From positions 1 to 48,201 of the forward strand of contig CAADGM010000205.1 of the NCBI GenBank assembly GCA_900696535.1: 48,201 nucleotides of DNA, written 5' to 3'. This DNA is from an uncultured Planctomycetota bacterium. GTDB taxonomy: Bacteria; Planctomycetota; Phycisphaerae; UBA1845; Fen-1342. Shown one piece after another: positions 22,468 to 30,730 of the stretch. A program made the translations under genes and the position numbers. The notes beneath the pieces are model-generated. The model was not told where the DNA came from, did no database searches, and saw nothing but the letters and a program-made list of their open reading frames with translations. Numbering within the stretch: the stretch's first letter is position 1; every line of letters starts with the position of its first letter.

Positions 22468-23644
22468 TCAGTTCCTGCCACGCACTCAGTGCCTGCTCCT
22501 GGACGACACGCAGCGGCGTCCCCGTGCGCCGGGCCGCCGCCGCGCAGTCCTCGTATTCTGGCCACGCGCGGACCGCGCGCCCGCCGCGCCGCCCGACCTT
22601 CACGCGGATCGGGCCAGCGGGCGTCTCGATCTGCTCAAGCGTGCGTTCGAGAACCTGCCGCGTCGCCTCACTCCGCCGCACGCCGAGAGTCGTCGTCTCC
22701 GCAAAGAGCACGTCCTCGCAGGCCGCGGCCGACTCCGCCCGGCACAGAGCGGTCAGCAACACACCCGGGCGGCTCTTCTTCATGCCTATCGGCGTCGTGT
22801 ACACGTCAAGCGCACCGGCCTCGAGCAGGCGCTCGCAGGCGAAGGCCACGGCCTGCGGGTTGCTGTCGTCAAGCTGCGTCTCCAGGATGACGACGCGCTC
22901 TTCGCCTGCCTCGCTGCCTTCGCCCGCCGTGCCCACCATCACGCGCAGCACGTTCGCCCGGGCGCGGAATTCGCGCGTCCCCGCGCCGTACCCGATGGCC
23001 TCCAGCCGCATCGCCGGCGGCGGGCCGTACTCGGCGGCCAACGTCGTGAGAATTGCCGCGCCGGTCGGCGTGGTCAGCTCCCCCTCCACGTCGCACGCCG
23101 CGATGGGCACGCCGCGCAGCAACTCGGCCGTCGCCGGCGCCGGCACGGGCAGCACGCCGTGCTCACAGGTGACCGTGCCCGAGCCGATCGGGATCGGCGA
23201 GCAGACGACTCGGTCGATCCGCAGCGCGTGCAGCCCGGCACACGCGCCCACGATATCAACGATCGCGTCAGCCGCGCCCACTTCGTGGAAGTGCACCTTC
23301 GCGGGCGGAATGCCGTGAATGGCCGCCTCGGCCGACGCGAGGCGCTCGAAGATCCGCCGTGCATTCGCGGCCACGGGGGCCGCCAGTCCGGCGCGCTCGA
23401 TGATGTCGAGTATCTCTGGCAGGTGGCGATGGGCCTTGCGGGAGGCGGGGCCGACCTCAACCCGGACGTGCATCGCGGCCAGTCCGCCCCGACGAACCGG
23501 CGACGTGACCAGCGCAACCTCCGGAAGCCCAAGCCGGCGGACCACGTCGTGCATCACGTCAACGTCGAGACCGGCGTGCACGAGCGCGGCCAGGATCATG
23601 TCCCCGGCGGCGCCACAGAAGCAGTCGAAGTAGGCTAGTCGCAC
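22436..23644 (-). CDS. larC: Pyridinium-3,5-bisthiocarboxylic acid mononucleotide nickel insertase LarC
   Basis: Enzyme that inserts nickel into the pincer cofactor of lactate racemase-type enzymes, using CTP. 402 residues from the GTG at 23644. Family features: LAYFDCFCGAAGDMILAAL at the start, KVHFHEVGAADAIVDIVG, SPIPIGSGTVTCEHGVLPVP, ELTTPTGAAILTTLA, ILETQLDDSNPQ, DVYTTPIGMKKSRPG and FAETTTLGVRR. In some bacteria larC is made by a programmed frameshift joining two reading frames; here the whole protein is in one frame. A GTG at 23695 is an alternative start, but the N-terminus from 23644 matches the family. No larA, larB or larE lies nearby, so cofactor synthesis genes must be elsewhere. 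Cytosolic. Confidence 0.92.
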   Translation of the reverse strand: MRLAYFDCFCGAAGDMILAALVHAGLDVDVMHDVVRRLGLPEVALVTSPVRRGGLAAMHVRVEVGPASRKAHRHLPEILDIIERAGLAAPVAANARRIFERLASAEAAIHGIPPAKVHFHEVGAADAIVDIVGACAGLHALRIDRVVCSPIPIGSGTVTCEHGVLPVPAPATAELLRGVPIAACDVEGELTTPTGAAILTTLAAEYGPPPAMRLEAIGYGAGTREFRARANVLRVMVGTAGEGSEAGEERVVILETQLDDSNPQAVAFACERLLEAGALDVYTTPIGMKKSRPGVLLTALCRAESAAACEDVLFAETTTLGVRRSEATRQVLERTLEQIETPAGPIRVKVGRRGGRAVRAWPEYEDCAAAARRTGTPLRVVQEQALSAWQELNGRRGDGPPG

Positions 23645-23768
23645 GCGGTCACGCACAAGGGTCTGCGTTCTGCCCGCGGACCCAACTCGGTTCACGGGTT
23701 CCAGAGGAATGAGCGGAGAAGCGGTCCTCGCCCACGCGACCCAAGACTAGCGGGGAAGCCGCGATGAC

Positions 23769-24674
23769 TCAACGTTCCGCCGGCCCGGGCGCGACCCACG
23801 CCTCGTACGCGCGGATCATTGCCTGCGTGCCGAGCTTGCCGCCGCCGGGTTGCGCTTCGACGGCGCGGAAGAGCTGCTGGGCGAGCGCGGCGCCGGGCAG
23901 CGGCAGGCCGAGGCGTGCGGCCGTGTCCTGCACGATGCGGAGGTCCTTCTGAATCAGCTCGATCATGAACGCGGGCTGAAGGTCGCCGGCATTGATCTTC
24001 ACGCCGAGGTTGGCCAGGGCCCACGACCCGCCCGCGCCGTGTTGAAGCGTGTCCACGAGGAGCCCGGGGTCGATACCCGCGCGGCGCGCGAGCATGAGCG
24101 CCTCGCACACGCCCACCATGTTCAGCGCGCAGAGCACCTGGTTGCACGCCTTGAGTGCCTGACCGGCACCGCTCGGGCCAACATGCACAATCCGCTTGCC
24201 GAGGCGCTCGAGGACCGGCCGAACGCGCTCGAAGGCTTCGCCTGGGCCGCCCACCATGATCGTCAGTGTCGCGTTGCGCGCCCCCACGTCGCCGCCCGTA
24301 ACGGGCGCGTCCAGCAGCGTCACCCCCTGCTCGGCCAGCCGGGCGGCCATGACCCTGGCGGCGTCCGGGCTGATCGTACTGAGGTCGACGACAACCGCGC
24401 CGCTGCGGAGCCCCTCGATCGCGCCATCGACGCCAAAGAGCACCGTCTCGACGTCCGGCGTGTCGGTCACCATCGTCAGCAGCACATCGCAGCGGCGCGC
24501 GACCGCAGCCGGGCTCTCGCACCAGGTCGCGCCCCGCGCGACAAGCGGCGCCGCCTTTTCCCGGGTGCGCGAGTAGATGAACAGCGGGTGACCGGCGCGC
24601 AGGACATGCCCGGCCAGCGGGGCCCCCATGATGCCCAACCCGATCCAGCCGACCGGCATGAGCGGAGCGTCCAA
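23769..24674 (-). CDS. 3-hydroxyisobutyrate dehydrogenase-family (beta-hydroxyacid dehydrogenase) NAD(P)-dependent enzyme
   Basis: Oxidoreductase of 301 residues of the beta-hydroxyacid dehydrogenase family, which includes 3-hydroxyisobutyrate dehydrogenase, tartronate semialdehyde reductase and succinic semialdehyde reductases. Rossmann motif GWIGLGIMGAPLAGHVL near the start, the substrate-binding region VVVDLSTISPDAAR, DAPVTGGDVGARNATLTIMV, and the catalytic-lysine segment GAGQALKACNQVL. The start is the TTG at 24674, supported by AAGGAAGG five bases upstream; the first ATG at 24659 is less well placed. It follows infC by 71 bases on the same strand. The exact substrate cannot be read. Confidence 0.88.
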   Translation of the reverse strand: MDAPLMPVGWIGLGIMGAPLAGHVLRAGHPLFIYSRTREKAAPLVARGATWCESPAAVARRCDVLLTMVTDTPDVETVLFGVDGAIEGLRSGAVVVDLSTISPDAARVMAARLAEQGVTLLDAPVTGGDVGARNATLTIMVGGPGEAFERVRPVLERLGKRIVHVGPSGAGQALKACNQVLCALNMVGVCEALMLARRAGIDPGLLVDTLQHGAGGSWALANLGVKINAGDLQPAFMIELIQKDLRIVQDTAARLGLPLPGAALAQQLFRAVEAQPGGGKLGTQAMIRAYEAWVAPGPAER

Positions 24675-24745
24675 GGCAACCTTCCTTAGCGACGGCCGTT
24701 CACAGCGCCCCCGCCCGTCCTGATCTCGCCGCCCGCCAGCGCCAG

Positions 24746-25387
24746 CTATGCGCTCGCGGCCGGCGACTCCGCGGGCGTCTGTGCGTCCTCCGAGCGCGAC
24801 GGTTCGGCCGCCTTGCGCGCCTCGCCGCCCGAGGGCTGGGGCGCCGCCTTCGCCTCGGCCTGGGGCTTGGGCACGACGCCGTCGAAGGCGCCCTTCACCG
24901 GGCTGACGATCATGATCATGTTGCGGCCGTCGATGCTCGGGGCCCGCTCGATCTTCACCCGCTGCCCCAGCTCGGCCAGTATGCCGCGGAACGTGTCGTA
25001 CCCGATTTCCCGGTGCGCCTGCTCGCGCCCGCGGAACTGCATGGTGAACTGAACTTTGTCACCCTCGGCCAGGAAGCGAATCGCCTGGCGCAGCTTGATC
25101 TCGCGGTCGTGCGTATCCGTCTTGGGCCGCAGCCGGACCTCCTTGAGCTGCTGCTCCGTGCTGCGCTTCACGTTCTTCTTCTGCTGGTACTTCCACTTGC
25201 CGTAGTCCATGATCCGGCAGACTGGCGGCCGCACGTTGGGAGCCACCTCGACCAGGTCCAGCCCGGCTTCGCGGGCCATCTTGAGCGCCTCGTACGTCGA
25301 GATGACGCCGATCTGCTCGTTGTTCTCGCCGACGATGCGCACCGGCGAGATGCGGATCTGCTCGTTGCAACGCAGGTTCTGATGGAT
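24746..25387 (-). CDS. infC: Translation initiation factor IF-3 with probable AUC start codon
   Basis: IF-3 binds the 30S subunit, prevents premature 50S joining and checks start codons. The homologous N-terminus NLRCNEQIRISPVRIVG begins upstream of the first GTG in frame (25342), so that GTG cannot be the true start. The frame offers no ATG, GTG or TTG at the right place, but an ATC at 25387 lies eight bases after a strong AAGGAAGG (25403-25396). Starting there gives 213 residues. infC is the classic gene with a rare AUU/AUC/AUA start, which lets IF-3 repress its own translation. Conserved parts are STYEALKMAREAGLDLVEVAP, CRIMDYGKWKYQQKK, and the C-terminal domain with FLAEGDKVQFTMQFRGREQAH; an Ala/Pro-rich tail of about 40 residues follows. 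It lies 50 bases after thrS. rpmI and rplT, its usual downstream partners, are absent. Confidence 0.93.
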   Translation of the reverse strand: MHQNLRCNEQIRISPVRIVGENNEQIGVISTYEALKMAREAGLDLVEVAPNVRPPVCRIMDYGKWKYQQKKNVKRSTEQQLKEVRLRPKTDTHDREIKLRQAIRFLAEGDKVQFTMQFRGREQAHREIGYDTFRGILAELGQRVKIERAPSIDGRNMIMIVSPVKGAFDGVVPKPQAEAKAAPQPSGGEARKAAEPSRSEDAQTPAESPAASA

Positions 25388-25395
25388 GGGCGATA

Positions 25396-25403
25396 CCTTC
25401 CTT
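25396..25403 (-). promoter_or_regulatory. Ribosome binding site that sets the infC start
   Basis: AAGGAAGG on the minus strand, eight bases before an ATC codon at 25387. It is the only strong site near the infC N-terminus and decides in favour of a non-AUG start. Confidence 0.75.
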
Positions 25404-25437
25404 TCTTCGGCGCGGCCGGCTGGATACCGCCGCCGCG

Positions 25438-27600
25438 CTAGACCGTCTGCGCCTGGCCTGCGCTGACGGGGGCCTCACGACCCTTCGTGGCGATCTCGAT
25501 GGCGCACGCGGCCAGGAACTCGGGCAGTTTGAAGTTGCCGAACTGCTTGCCGTCGCGCGTGCGCACGTTCACGGTTTCGGTGGCGGCCTCCTGCTCGCCG
25601 ACCACCAGGATATACGGGATCTTCAGCAGGGCCGCCTGGCGAATCTTGGCGCCGATGCGCTCGTCGCTGTTGTCCAGCTCGGCCCGCAGCGGTGCCCGCT
25701 GGCAAATCCGGAAGACGCGCTCTGCGTAGGGCTTCGACTTCTCGCTGATCGAGCAGGCGATCACCTGGATCGGTGCCAGCCAGAGCGGGAACGCGCCGGC
25801 GAAGTGCTCGATCAGGATGCCCACGAAGCGCTCGAAGCTCCCGAAGGGAGCCCGGTGGACCATTACGGGCTGGTGCTCGCGATTGTCGTCGCCGACATAG
25901 CGCAGGTTGAACCGCTCGGGAAGATTGTAGTCCGCCTGGACAGTGCCGAGCTGCCACTCGCGACCGATGCAGTCCTTGACCAGGAAGTCGATCTTCGGGC
26001 CGTAGAACGCGGCCTCGCCGACGCCCTCGCTGTACTGCATGCCCGAGTGCTTCACCGCCTCCAGGATCGCGGCCTGGGCCCTGGCCCAGTTCTCCGGCGA
26101 GCCGACGTACTTGTCTCCATCGTCGCGCAGCCCGACCCGCACGCGGTAGTTGGTCAGCCCGATCACGTCCAGCACCAGCTTGGCCATCTCGACGCAGCCG
26201 GCGATCTCCTCCTGGAGCTGGTCGGGCGTGCAGAAAATGTGCGCATCGTCCTGACAGAAGCCGCGGACGCGCGTCATTCCGTTCACTTCGCCGGATTGCT
26301 CGTAGCGGTAGACCTGGCCGAACTCGGCGATGCGGATCGGCAACTCGCGGTAGCTGCGGGCTTCGGACGCGTACAGCCGGATGTGGTGCGGGCAGTTCAT
26401 CGGCCTGAGGAGGTACCCATCCTCCTGCGCGAGCCAGTTACGAATCCGCCGCAGCCGATCGTCGACCGGAAGATCGCCCGGGTACCCCTCGCGGCGAAGC
26501 GCCTCGTCGTGGCTGGCGACCTGGTCGAACAGCGCGAGCTCGGCCGGCGTGGCCCGCGGCGCCTGCCCCGCCCGGGCCGTCTCCCACAGCGCGGTGAGCA
26601 ACCGCGCCCGGTCGGACTCGTACATGGGCGGGAACTGGCTGTCCTTGTAGTACGGGAAGTGACCGCTCGTGCGGTACAAGTCGAGCTTCCCGATCTGCGG
26701 CGTGTACACCGGCTGGTAGCCGCGGCGCAGCAGCTCGTCGAGAATGAAGTTCTCGAGCACACGCCGGATGATCGCGCCGCGCGGCTTCCAGAGCACGAGG
26801 CCCGTGCCGACCAGCGGATCAAGCATGAACAGCCCGAGCTGCTGGCCGATGACGCGGTGATCGCGCTTGCGGGCCTCCTCGAGCTGGCGCAAGTGCTCCT
26901 GGAGCGCCTTCTTGTCCGGCCAGCACGTCCCGTAGACGCGTTGCAGCATCTGCCGGCTGGCGTCTCCGTGCCAGTAGGCCCCCGCCACCTGCATGACCTT
27001 GAACGCGCCGACGAACTTCGTGCTGGGCACGTGCGGCCCGCGGCACAGGTCCTCGAAGCACCCGTCGCCGGGCTGGCCGGTCACGTAGAAACTCAGCGCG
27101 TCGCCTTGCGCGCGCACCGCGTTGTCAATCTTGTACTCGTTGCCCTCGGCCTGGAGCTTCTGCATCGCCACGTCGCGCGGCAGCTCGTAGCGCACGAAGG
27201 GGCGGTTCTCCTTCACGATCTCTGCCATCCGGGCCTCGATCGCGATGAAGTCCTCCGGCGTCAGGTTGTGATCCAGGTCGATGTCGTAGTAGAACCCGTT
27301 CTCGACGGGCGGACCGTACACCAGCTTCGTCTGGGGCCAGAGACCGCAGATCGCCTCGGCCATCACGTGCGCGCAGCTATGCCGCGCGACATCGAGACCC
27401 TCGGGGTCGGTCAGCGCCAGCCCTTGGAACTCGACCTCGCCACTGGGCAGAGGGCGGCCCAGGTCCTGCACCTGGCCGTTGACCTTGACGGCCACCATCC
27501 GCTCGAGGAGTCGTGGTGAGATCGCCCGGAGCACGTCAGCACCGGTGGTCCCGTCCGGATACTCGGCGACCGCGCCGTCCGGTAAACGCACCTTCACCAT
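25438..27600 (-). CDS. thrS: Threonyl-tRNA synthetase
   Basis: Class II synthetase of 720 residues that charges tRNA-Thr. Domains in order: TGS (VKVRLPDGAVAEYPDGTTGA, about 1-60); editing domain with LDVARHSCAHVMAEAICGL, GFYYDIDLDHNLTPED and the late DLCRGPHVP; catalytic core with RPMNCPHHIRLYASEA, RIAEFGQVYRYEQSGEVNG, FCQDDAHIFC and motif 3 region VMVHRAPFGSFERFVGILIE; C-terminal anticodon-binding domain (PLWLAPIQVIACSISEKSKP ... AALLKIPYILVVGEQEA). Slightly longer than the roughly 640-residue E. coli protein. The ATG at 27600 has AGGA eleven bases upstream. It has a 200-base leader and a candidate promoter, and infC follows after 50 bases in the conserved thrS-infC order. Confidence 0.97.
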   Translation of the reverse strand: MVKVRLPDGAVAEYPDGTTGADVLRAISPRLLERMVAVKVNGQVQDLGRPLPSGEVEFQGLALTDPEGLDVARHSCAHVMAEAICGLWPQTKLVYGPPVENGFYYDIDLDHNLTPEDFIAIEARMAEIVKENRPFVRYELPRDVAMQKLQAEGNEYKIDNAVRAQGDALSFYVTGQPGDGCFEDLCRGPHVPSTKFVGAFKVMQVAGAYWHGDASRQMLQRVYGTCWPDKKALQEHLRQLEEARKRDHRVIGQQLGLFMLDPLVGTGLVLWKPRGAIIRRVLENFILDELLRRGYQPVYTPQIGKLDLYRTSGHFPYYKDSQFPPMYESDRARLLTALWETARAGQAPRATPAELALFDQVASHDEALRREGYPGDLPVDDRLRRIRNWLAQEDGYLLRPMNCPHHIRLYASEARSYRELPIRIAEFGQVYRYEQSGEVNGMTRVRGFCQDDAHIFCTPDQLQEEIAGCVEMAKLVLDVIGLTNYRVRVGLRDDGDKYVGSPENWARAQAAILEAVKHSGMQYSEGVGEAAFYGPKIDFLVKDCIGREWQLGTVQADYNLPERFNLRYVGDDNREHQPVMVHRAPFGSFERFVGILIEHFAGAFPLWLAPIQVIACSISEKSKPYAERVFRICQRAPLRAELDNSDERIGAKIRQAALLKIPYILVVGEQEAATETVNVRTRDGKQFGNFKLPEFLAACAIEIATKGREAPVSAGQAQTV

Positions 27601-27784
27601 GTGGGGATCGTCCTCATGGGCGCGTCGGGCGGGCCGGGGCACGCGAGGAAAGGCCAGGCGGGAAGGACCGGTGTCCGCGGTAACGTGAGTGCGGCAGGGT
27701 CAACCGCCCGGCGATCCGAGCGCTCCCGCCCGATCGCGCTTCGCTCACGTTGTAGCCCCGCGTGTCGACAAACCAAGTCCTTTC

Positions 27785-27800
27785 GAGCGCCGCAGCGCTC
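27785..27800 (-). other. Short stem-loop at the 5' end of the thrS leader
   Basis: Perfect 6-bp repeat GAGCGC / GCGCTC with a 4-base loop, near the predicted transcript start. It may protect the 5' end or belong to a larger leader structure. Confidence 0.35.
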
Positions 27801-27818
27801 AGTACCTCCCCCGTAATC

Positions 27819-27846
27819 AATCTATCGGCCGCGACGGGCGTGTCAA
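27819..27846 (-). promoter_or_regulatory. Candidate promoter for thrS-infC
   Basis: TTGACA (27846-27841), 16-base spacer, TAGATT (27824-27819). Perfect -35 box and four of six -10 positions. Confidence 0.6.
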
Positions 27847-27970
27847 CCGGAATCTCCCCGCACGACCCCCGATTGCAGCGACGCCGGAGGGCACGCCCCC
27901 CGGTATCCCCGCAGGGCGCCCCCGGCAGCGGCCCTGGCGACACGCCCCGTCCACCCGCCAGGCGGGAGCG

Positions 27971-28606
27971 CTACGTTGCCAACTCGCCGGAGCCCCCCGT
28001 GATCAGGTCGCCTCGACGAGCATTCGCCTGGTACGAGAAGGTCGTAATCGTCAGCATCCCGACGAGCACGGGCACCACAATGGCTTGGCGGTCGGCGAGC
28101 GTGCAGAACGTAGCGCCCAGGGAGGGAATGGTCGCGCTGGCCAGCCCGACGAATCCGAGCACCATCAGGCCCGATCCGACGATGCACGTGCAGAGCAGCG
28201 TCATCGTCGGCCGTGACACTAGCGTCAGCACCAGTGCAAGGACACCCGCCACCACTGTCGTGCTCAGCGCCACACCCTCGGGGAAGCGAAGCTGATTCGC
28301 CAGATAGCACCCCAGCCCCGCCCAGGCGGCCGTGCCGGTGATGACCGTCATGCTGGTCGGTCGGACAACCGCCAGCCCCCCGGCGACGACGCTGCCGAGG
28401 GCAGCCATGCCCATTGGCGGAACCGCCAGGATCGCCGCCGCGCCGACGCCCAGCAGGGCTCCCAGCGCGCCGGCCCCCACGGTGACGAAGAAGTGGCGCA
28501 TGCGAAAGCCGGTCAGGGCGCAGAGGAGGCCAAGCGCAAAAACCGCCAGCCCAGTAACGCCCGGCTGGGACGCCATCCACTCGAAGAGCTCGTGCTGCAA
28601 TCGCAC
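27971..28606 (-). CDS. Polytopic membrane protein, unknown function
   Basis: Protein of 211 residues with about seven hydrophobic segments (for example VTGLAVFALGLLCALTGF, VGAGALGALLGVGAAAILAV, TTVVAGVLALVLTLVS). The GLLCALTGFRMRHFFVTVG segment has the pattern G-L-x(5-6)-G-x-R also seen in the preceding gene (VGLVFLVRGARLAPALA). This suggests the two are distant paralogues, possibly TMEM198/DUF4203-like (weak). The GTG at 28606 has AAGGAG seven bases upstream, so the start is well supported. It follows the other membrane gene by 161 bases at the end of the murC-ftsQ cluster. No catalytic motif is seen. Confidence 0.75.
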   Translation of the reverse strand: MRLQHELFEWMASQPGVTGLAVFALGLLCALTGFRMRHFFVTVGAGALGALLGVGAAAILAVPPMGMAALGSVVAGGLAVVRPTSMTVITGTAAWAGLGCYLANQLRFPEGVALSTTVVAGVLALVLTLVSRPTMTLLCTCIVGSGLMVLGFVGLASATIPSLGATFCTLADRQAIVVPVLVGMLTITTFSYQANARRGDLITGGSGELAT

Positions 28607-28767
28607 AGACTGGCTCCTTGCGCAGCGCAGACCGACCGCCGCGCCCGAGGCGGCGCTTCCCCCGCCACAAGGAGTGATCGTTCAAACCGCACCGTCGCGT
28701 GGCAAGTCGGGCGTAGCCGGAGTGCGCCCCGACGTCGCCGACCGGTAACAAGACGTGGGGACCAGGC

Positions 28768-29586
28768 TCAGCTTGCAGCGGCGGCCGGTGGCGGGGGTAC
28801 CTTCTTCCGCCAACCCAGCATATCGGACAGGTTCAACAGCACCGAGCCGCTCCAGATCACCGCCGCGGCGGTAACGCCCCACGCCGCAAGCCACGCCGCG
28901 GCCGGCGGATAGTGCAGTTGTGCGGACGTGTACGCGGCGGGCAGGAAGAGAACCGTTCCCGTCGTCGCGGCCCAGAGCGCGCGGGCGGCTTTCGGGAGGA
29001 GCAGCGCGAAGACAAGGCCGATCAGTCCGCTGCCCACGACCACGACCGCCAGGTTGAGCTCGAGGTTAGGCTGCTGCTGCTGGAGATGCCTCCAGATACC
29101 GGACGATACCACGACCCAGGCGGCTTGCTGCGCGGCTTCGCTTGTCGAACTCGGCAAGGTAACGACAAGGCCATCCTCGGTCGACTCGAGCCCGGGAACC
29201 TGGTAGCTGGCCAGCCGGGGAAACAGCACCTGCCCGCCGTAGAGCGACGCCGCGCCGAGTGCCACGCTGCCGGCGATCAGCAACGCGAACCAGAGCCGGA
29301 AGAGCACGATGCCCAGCACGAGGCCGGCCGTCGCCGATACGACGAGAACCGGTGTGGCTGGCATGCCGGTCGCGTGTGCGGCCAGGGGTGCAACAAAGCA
29401 CCCCAGGATGAGGAAGAAGACCGCGGCCAGCGCCGGCGCGAGTCGCGCGCCGCGGACCAGGAAGACGAGCCCAACGAGGCCCCCCGCCGCGCTGGCCGCC
29501 GCCGGGACCCAGGCCGTGCCCGCCGGCAGATGGCTTTGCAGCGTGCGAACGACGTCGGTGAAGACCGCGGTTGAATCTGCCAGCAT
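28768..29586 (-). CDS. Polytopic membrane protein downstream of ftsQ, unknown function
   Basis: Protein of 272 residues with six to eight hydrophobic segments (AAAVFFLILGCFVAPLAA-like, VLVVSATAGLVLGIVLF, LWFALLIAGSVALGAASL, LAVVVVGSGLIGLVFALLL) and a soluble loop of about 45 residues (about 130-175) rich in Ser, Glu and Gln. The cytoplasmic-looking tail ends KKVPPPPAAAAS. The ATG at 29586 has GGAG eight bases upstream; a GTG at 29595 is an alternative. It starts 23 bases after the ftsQ stop, so it is probably part of the cell-wall operon, in the place where ftsA would normally be. The role is unknown. Confidence 0.78.
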   Translation of the reverse strand: MLADSTAVFTDVVRTLQSHLPAGTAWVPAAASAAGGLVGLVFLVRGARLAPALAAVFFLILGCFVAPLAAHATGMPATPVLVVSATAGLVLGIVLFRLWFALLIAGSVALGAASLYGGQVLFPRLASYQVPGLESTEDGLVVTLPSSTSEAAQQAAWVVVSSGIWRHLQQQQPNLELNLAVVVVGSGLIGLVFALLLPKAARALWAATTGTVLFLPAAYTSAQLHYPPAAAWLAAWGVTAAAVIWSGSVLLNLSDMLGWRKKVPPPPAAAAS

Positions 29587-29609
29587 GGCGAGCACTCCGA
29601 CGGCGGCGC

Positions 29610-30725
29610 TCAGCGCCGGCCCGAGCCGCGCGGCGGGTTCGTCCCCGGGGCAGCGGCACCACCGGTATTCGGCGGGGGCAGAGGAGGATTTTGGGGATCA
29701 GGTCTGATGATCTCGCGTTTCGGACGCGCTTTCGGCTTGGAGTCGCTGCCCGCGTCTGCGCTCGGCTCCTTGCGCGTCGGTCCTGCGTCCGCCGCAGGGG
29801 CCGAGCGCACGGGTCGGTACTGCACGCCGTCGGGCCAGCGAACGTCGATGATCTTGTCGGGAAACTGGCCGTTAAGCTGGGTGTAGATAGTACGCAGGTT
29901 CTCAAGCTTGCGGACGGCGGACGCCTCGACGCCGGGCTCCTGCCCGGGCGGGAGTCCCCAATCCACGTAAGCGCCGGGATGCAGGATCGGGATGCGGAGC
30001 TTGCCGTCGAACCGGTTGGCCTTGCCGTGGAAGTTTGACACGTCGATCGCCTTGAGCAGCGGGCGAAAAGGTACGCCGAGGCCACCCGGAGACGACGCCG
30101 TTCGCAGGAACGCCACCAGCGCCAGCCCGCCGCGGATGTCCTCGCCGGGCCAGGGCTGCCCGATCTCGGGCGGACCGGCCGCGACCCCCTCGATGAGGTA
30201 GTGGTGCGTCGGGTCCAGCTCGGAGACCGCGTAGTCCCACGGCAGCCGCGTGCCCTCGGTGTCGACGAGGTAGCCGCGGCCCCGCTGCACCACGAACGCC
30301 GCGGGCTCGCGAAACGTCGCGCGAACGGTGACCACACCGTCGGAGCGCCGTGTCACGCGGTCCACCGACGCGACCCACGGCGAGCGGGACAGGCGGGTTG
30401 CGACCAACTCGACCAGTTGCGGGTCCTGGAGGCGCGTCTCGGGCGGCGGCGTCACCATCGCCTGGATCTCGTCAAGCACGGGGCGGTTGCCAGCCGTGCT
30501 GAGCCAGACGGGCAGCGACGCCCACTCGATTCGCAGGGGCACCGCCGACAACTCGCGGTCGGTGTAGGCGCGCAGCCAGGCGAGGGCGAGCCAGACTGCG
30601 ACGAACGTCGCCGCCCAGCCGAGCACGGCCCAGGTCCGCCAAAGCATCGCCGGCGAGAGCTGCCACTCGACCGGCGCAGCGCGGGCGGCAGCGCTGGTGT
30701 GCGAGGCTTGTGCCCTGGTCGTCAT
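29610..30725 (-). CDS. ftsQ: FtsQ-like cell division protein
   Basis: Bitopic membrane protein of 371 residues. A basic cytoplasmic N-terminus (about 1-30) leads into one membrane helix (TWAVLGWAATFVAVWLALAW), then a POTRA-like region (TRLSRSPWVASVDRVTRRSD, VVTVRATFREPAAFVVQRG) and the FtsQ beta domain with YLVDTEGTRLPWDY and YTQLNGQFPDKIIDVRWPDG. The last 60 residues are a Pro/Lys-rich low-complexity tail, probably disordered. FtsQ links late division proteins at the septum. Sequence similarity is modest; assignment relies on the POTRA/FtsQ pattern and on its position directly after ddl (5-base gap) in a murC-murB-ddl cluster. The ATG at 30725 is used. Confidence 0.8.
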   Translation of the reverse strand: MTTRAQASHTSAAARAAPVEWQLSPAMLWRTWAVLGWAATFVAVWLALAWLRAYTDRELSAVPLRIEWASLPVWLSTAGNRPVLDEIQAMVTPPPETRLQDPQLVELVATRLSRSPWVASVDRVTRRSDGVVTVRATFREPAAFVVQRGRGYLVDTEGTRLPWDYAVSELDPTHHYLIEGVAAGPPEIGQPWPGEDIRGGLALVAFLRTASSPGGLGVPFRPLLKAIDVSNFHGKANRFDGKLRIPILHPGAYVDWGLPPGQEPGVEASAVRKLENLRTIYTQLNGQFPDKIIDVRWPDGVQYRPVRSAPAADAGPTRKEPSADAGSDSKPKARPKREIIRPDPQNPPLPPPNTGGAAAPGTNPPRGSGRR

Positions 30726-30730
30726 GCGCT

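Larger units (their letters stand above)
27601..27970. other. Leader and promoter region of thrS
   Basis: 370 bases between the membrane-protein gene (stop 27971) and thrS. It has a promoter at 27819-27846 and a leader of about 210 bases with the hairpin at 27785-27800. No T-box or other known riboswitch could be established, and no gene is seen. Confidence 0.5.

Noticed and set aside
25804-27519. Long plus-strand frame opposite thrS
   Set aside because: Composition typical of antisense high-GC frames; thrS motifs are complete on the minus strand.
27601-27846. T-box riboswitch in the thrS leader
   Set aside because: A TTACCGCGG segment recalls the end of the T-box AGGGUGGNACCGCG, but the UGG part, a specifier loop and an antiterminator pairing could not be found.
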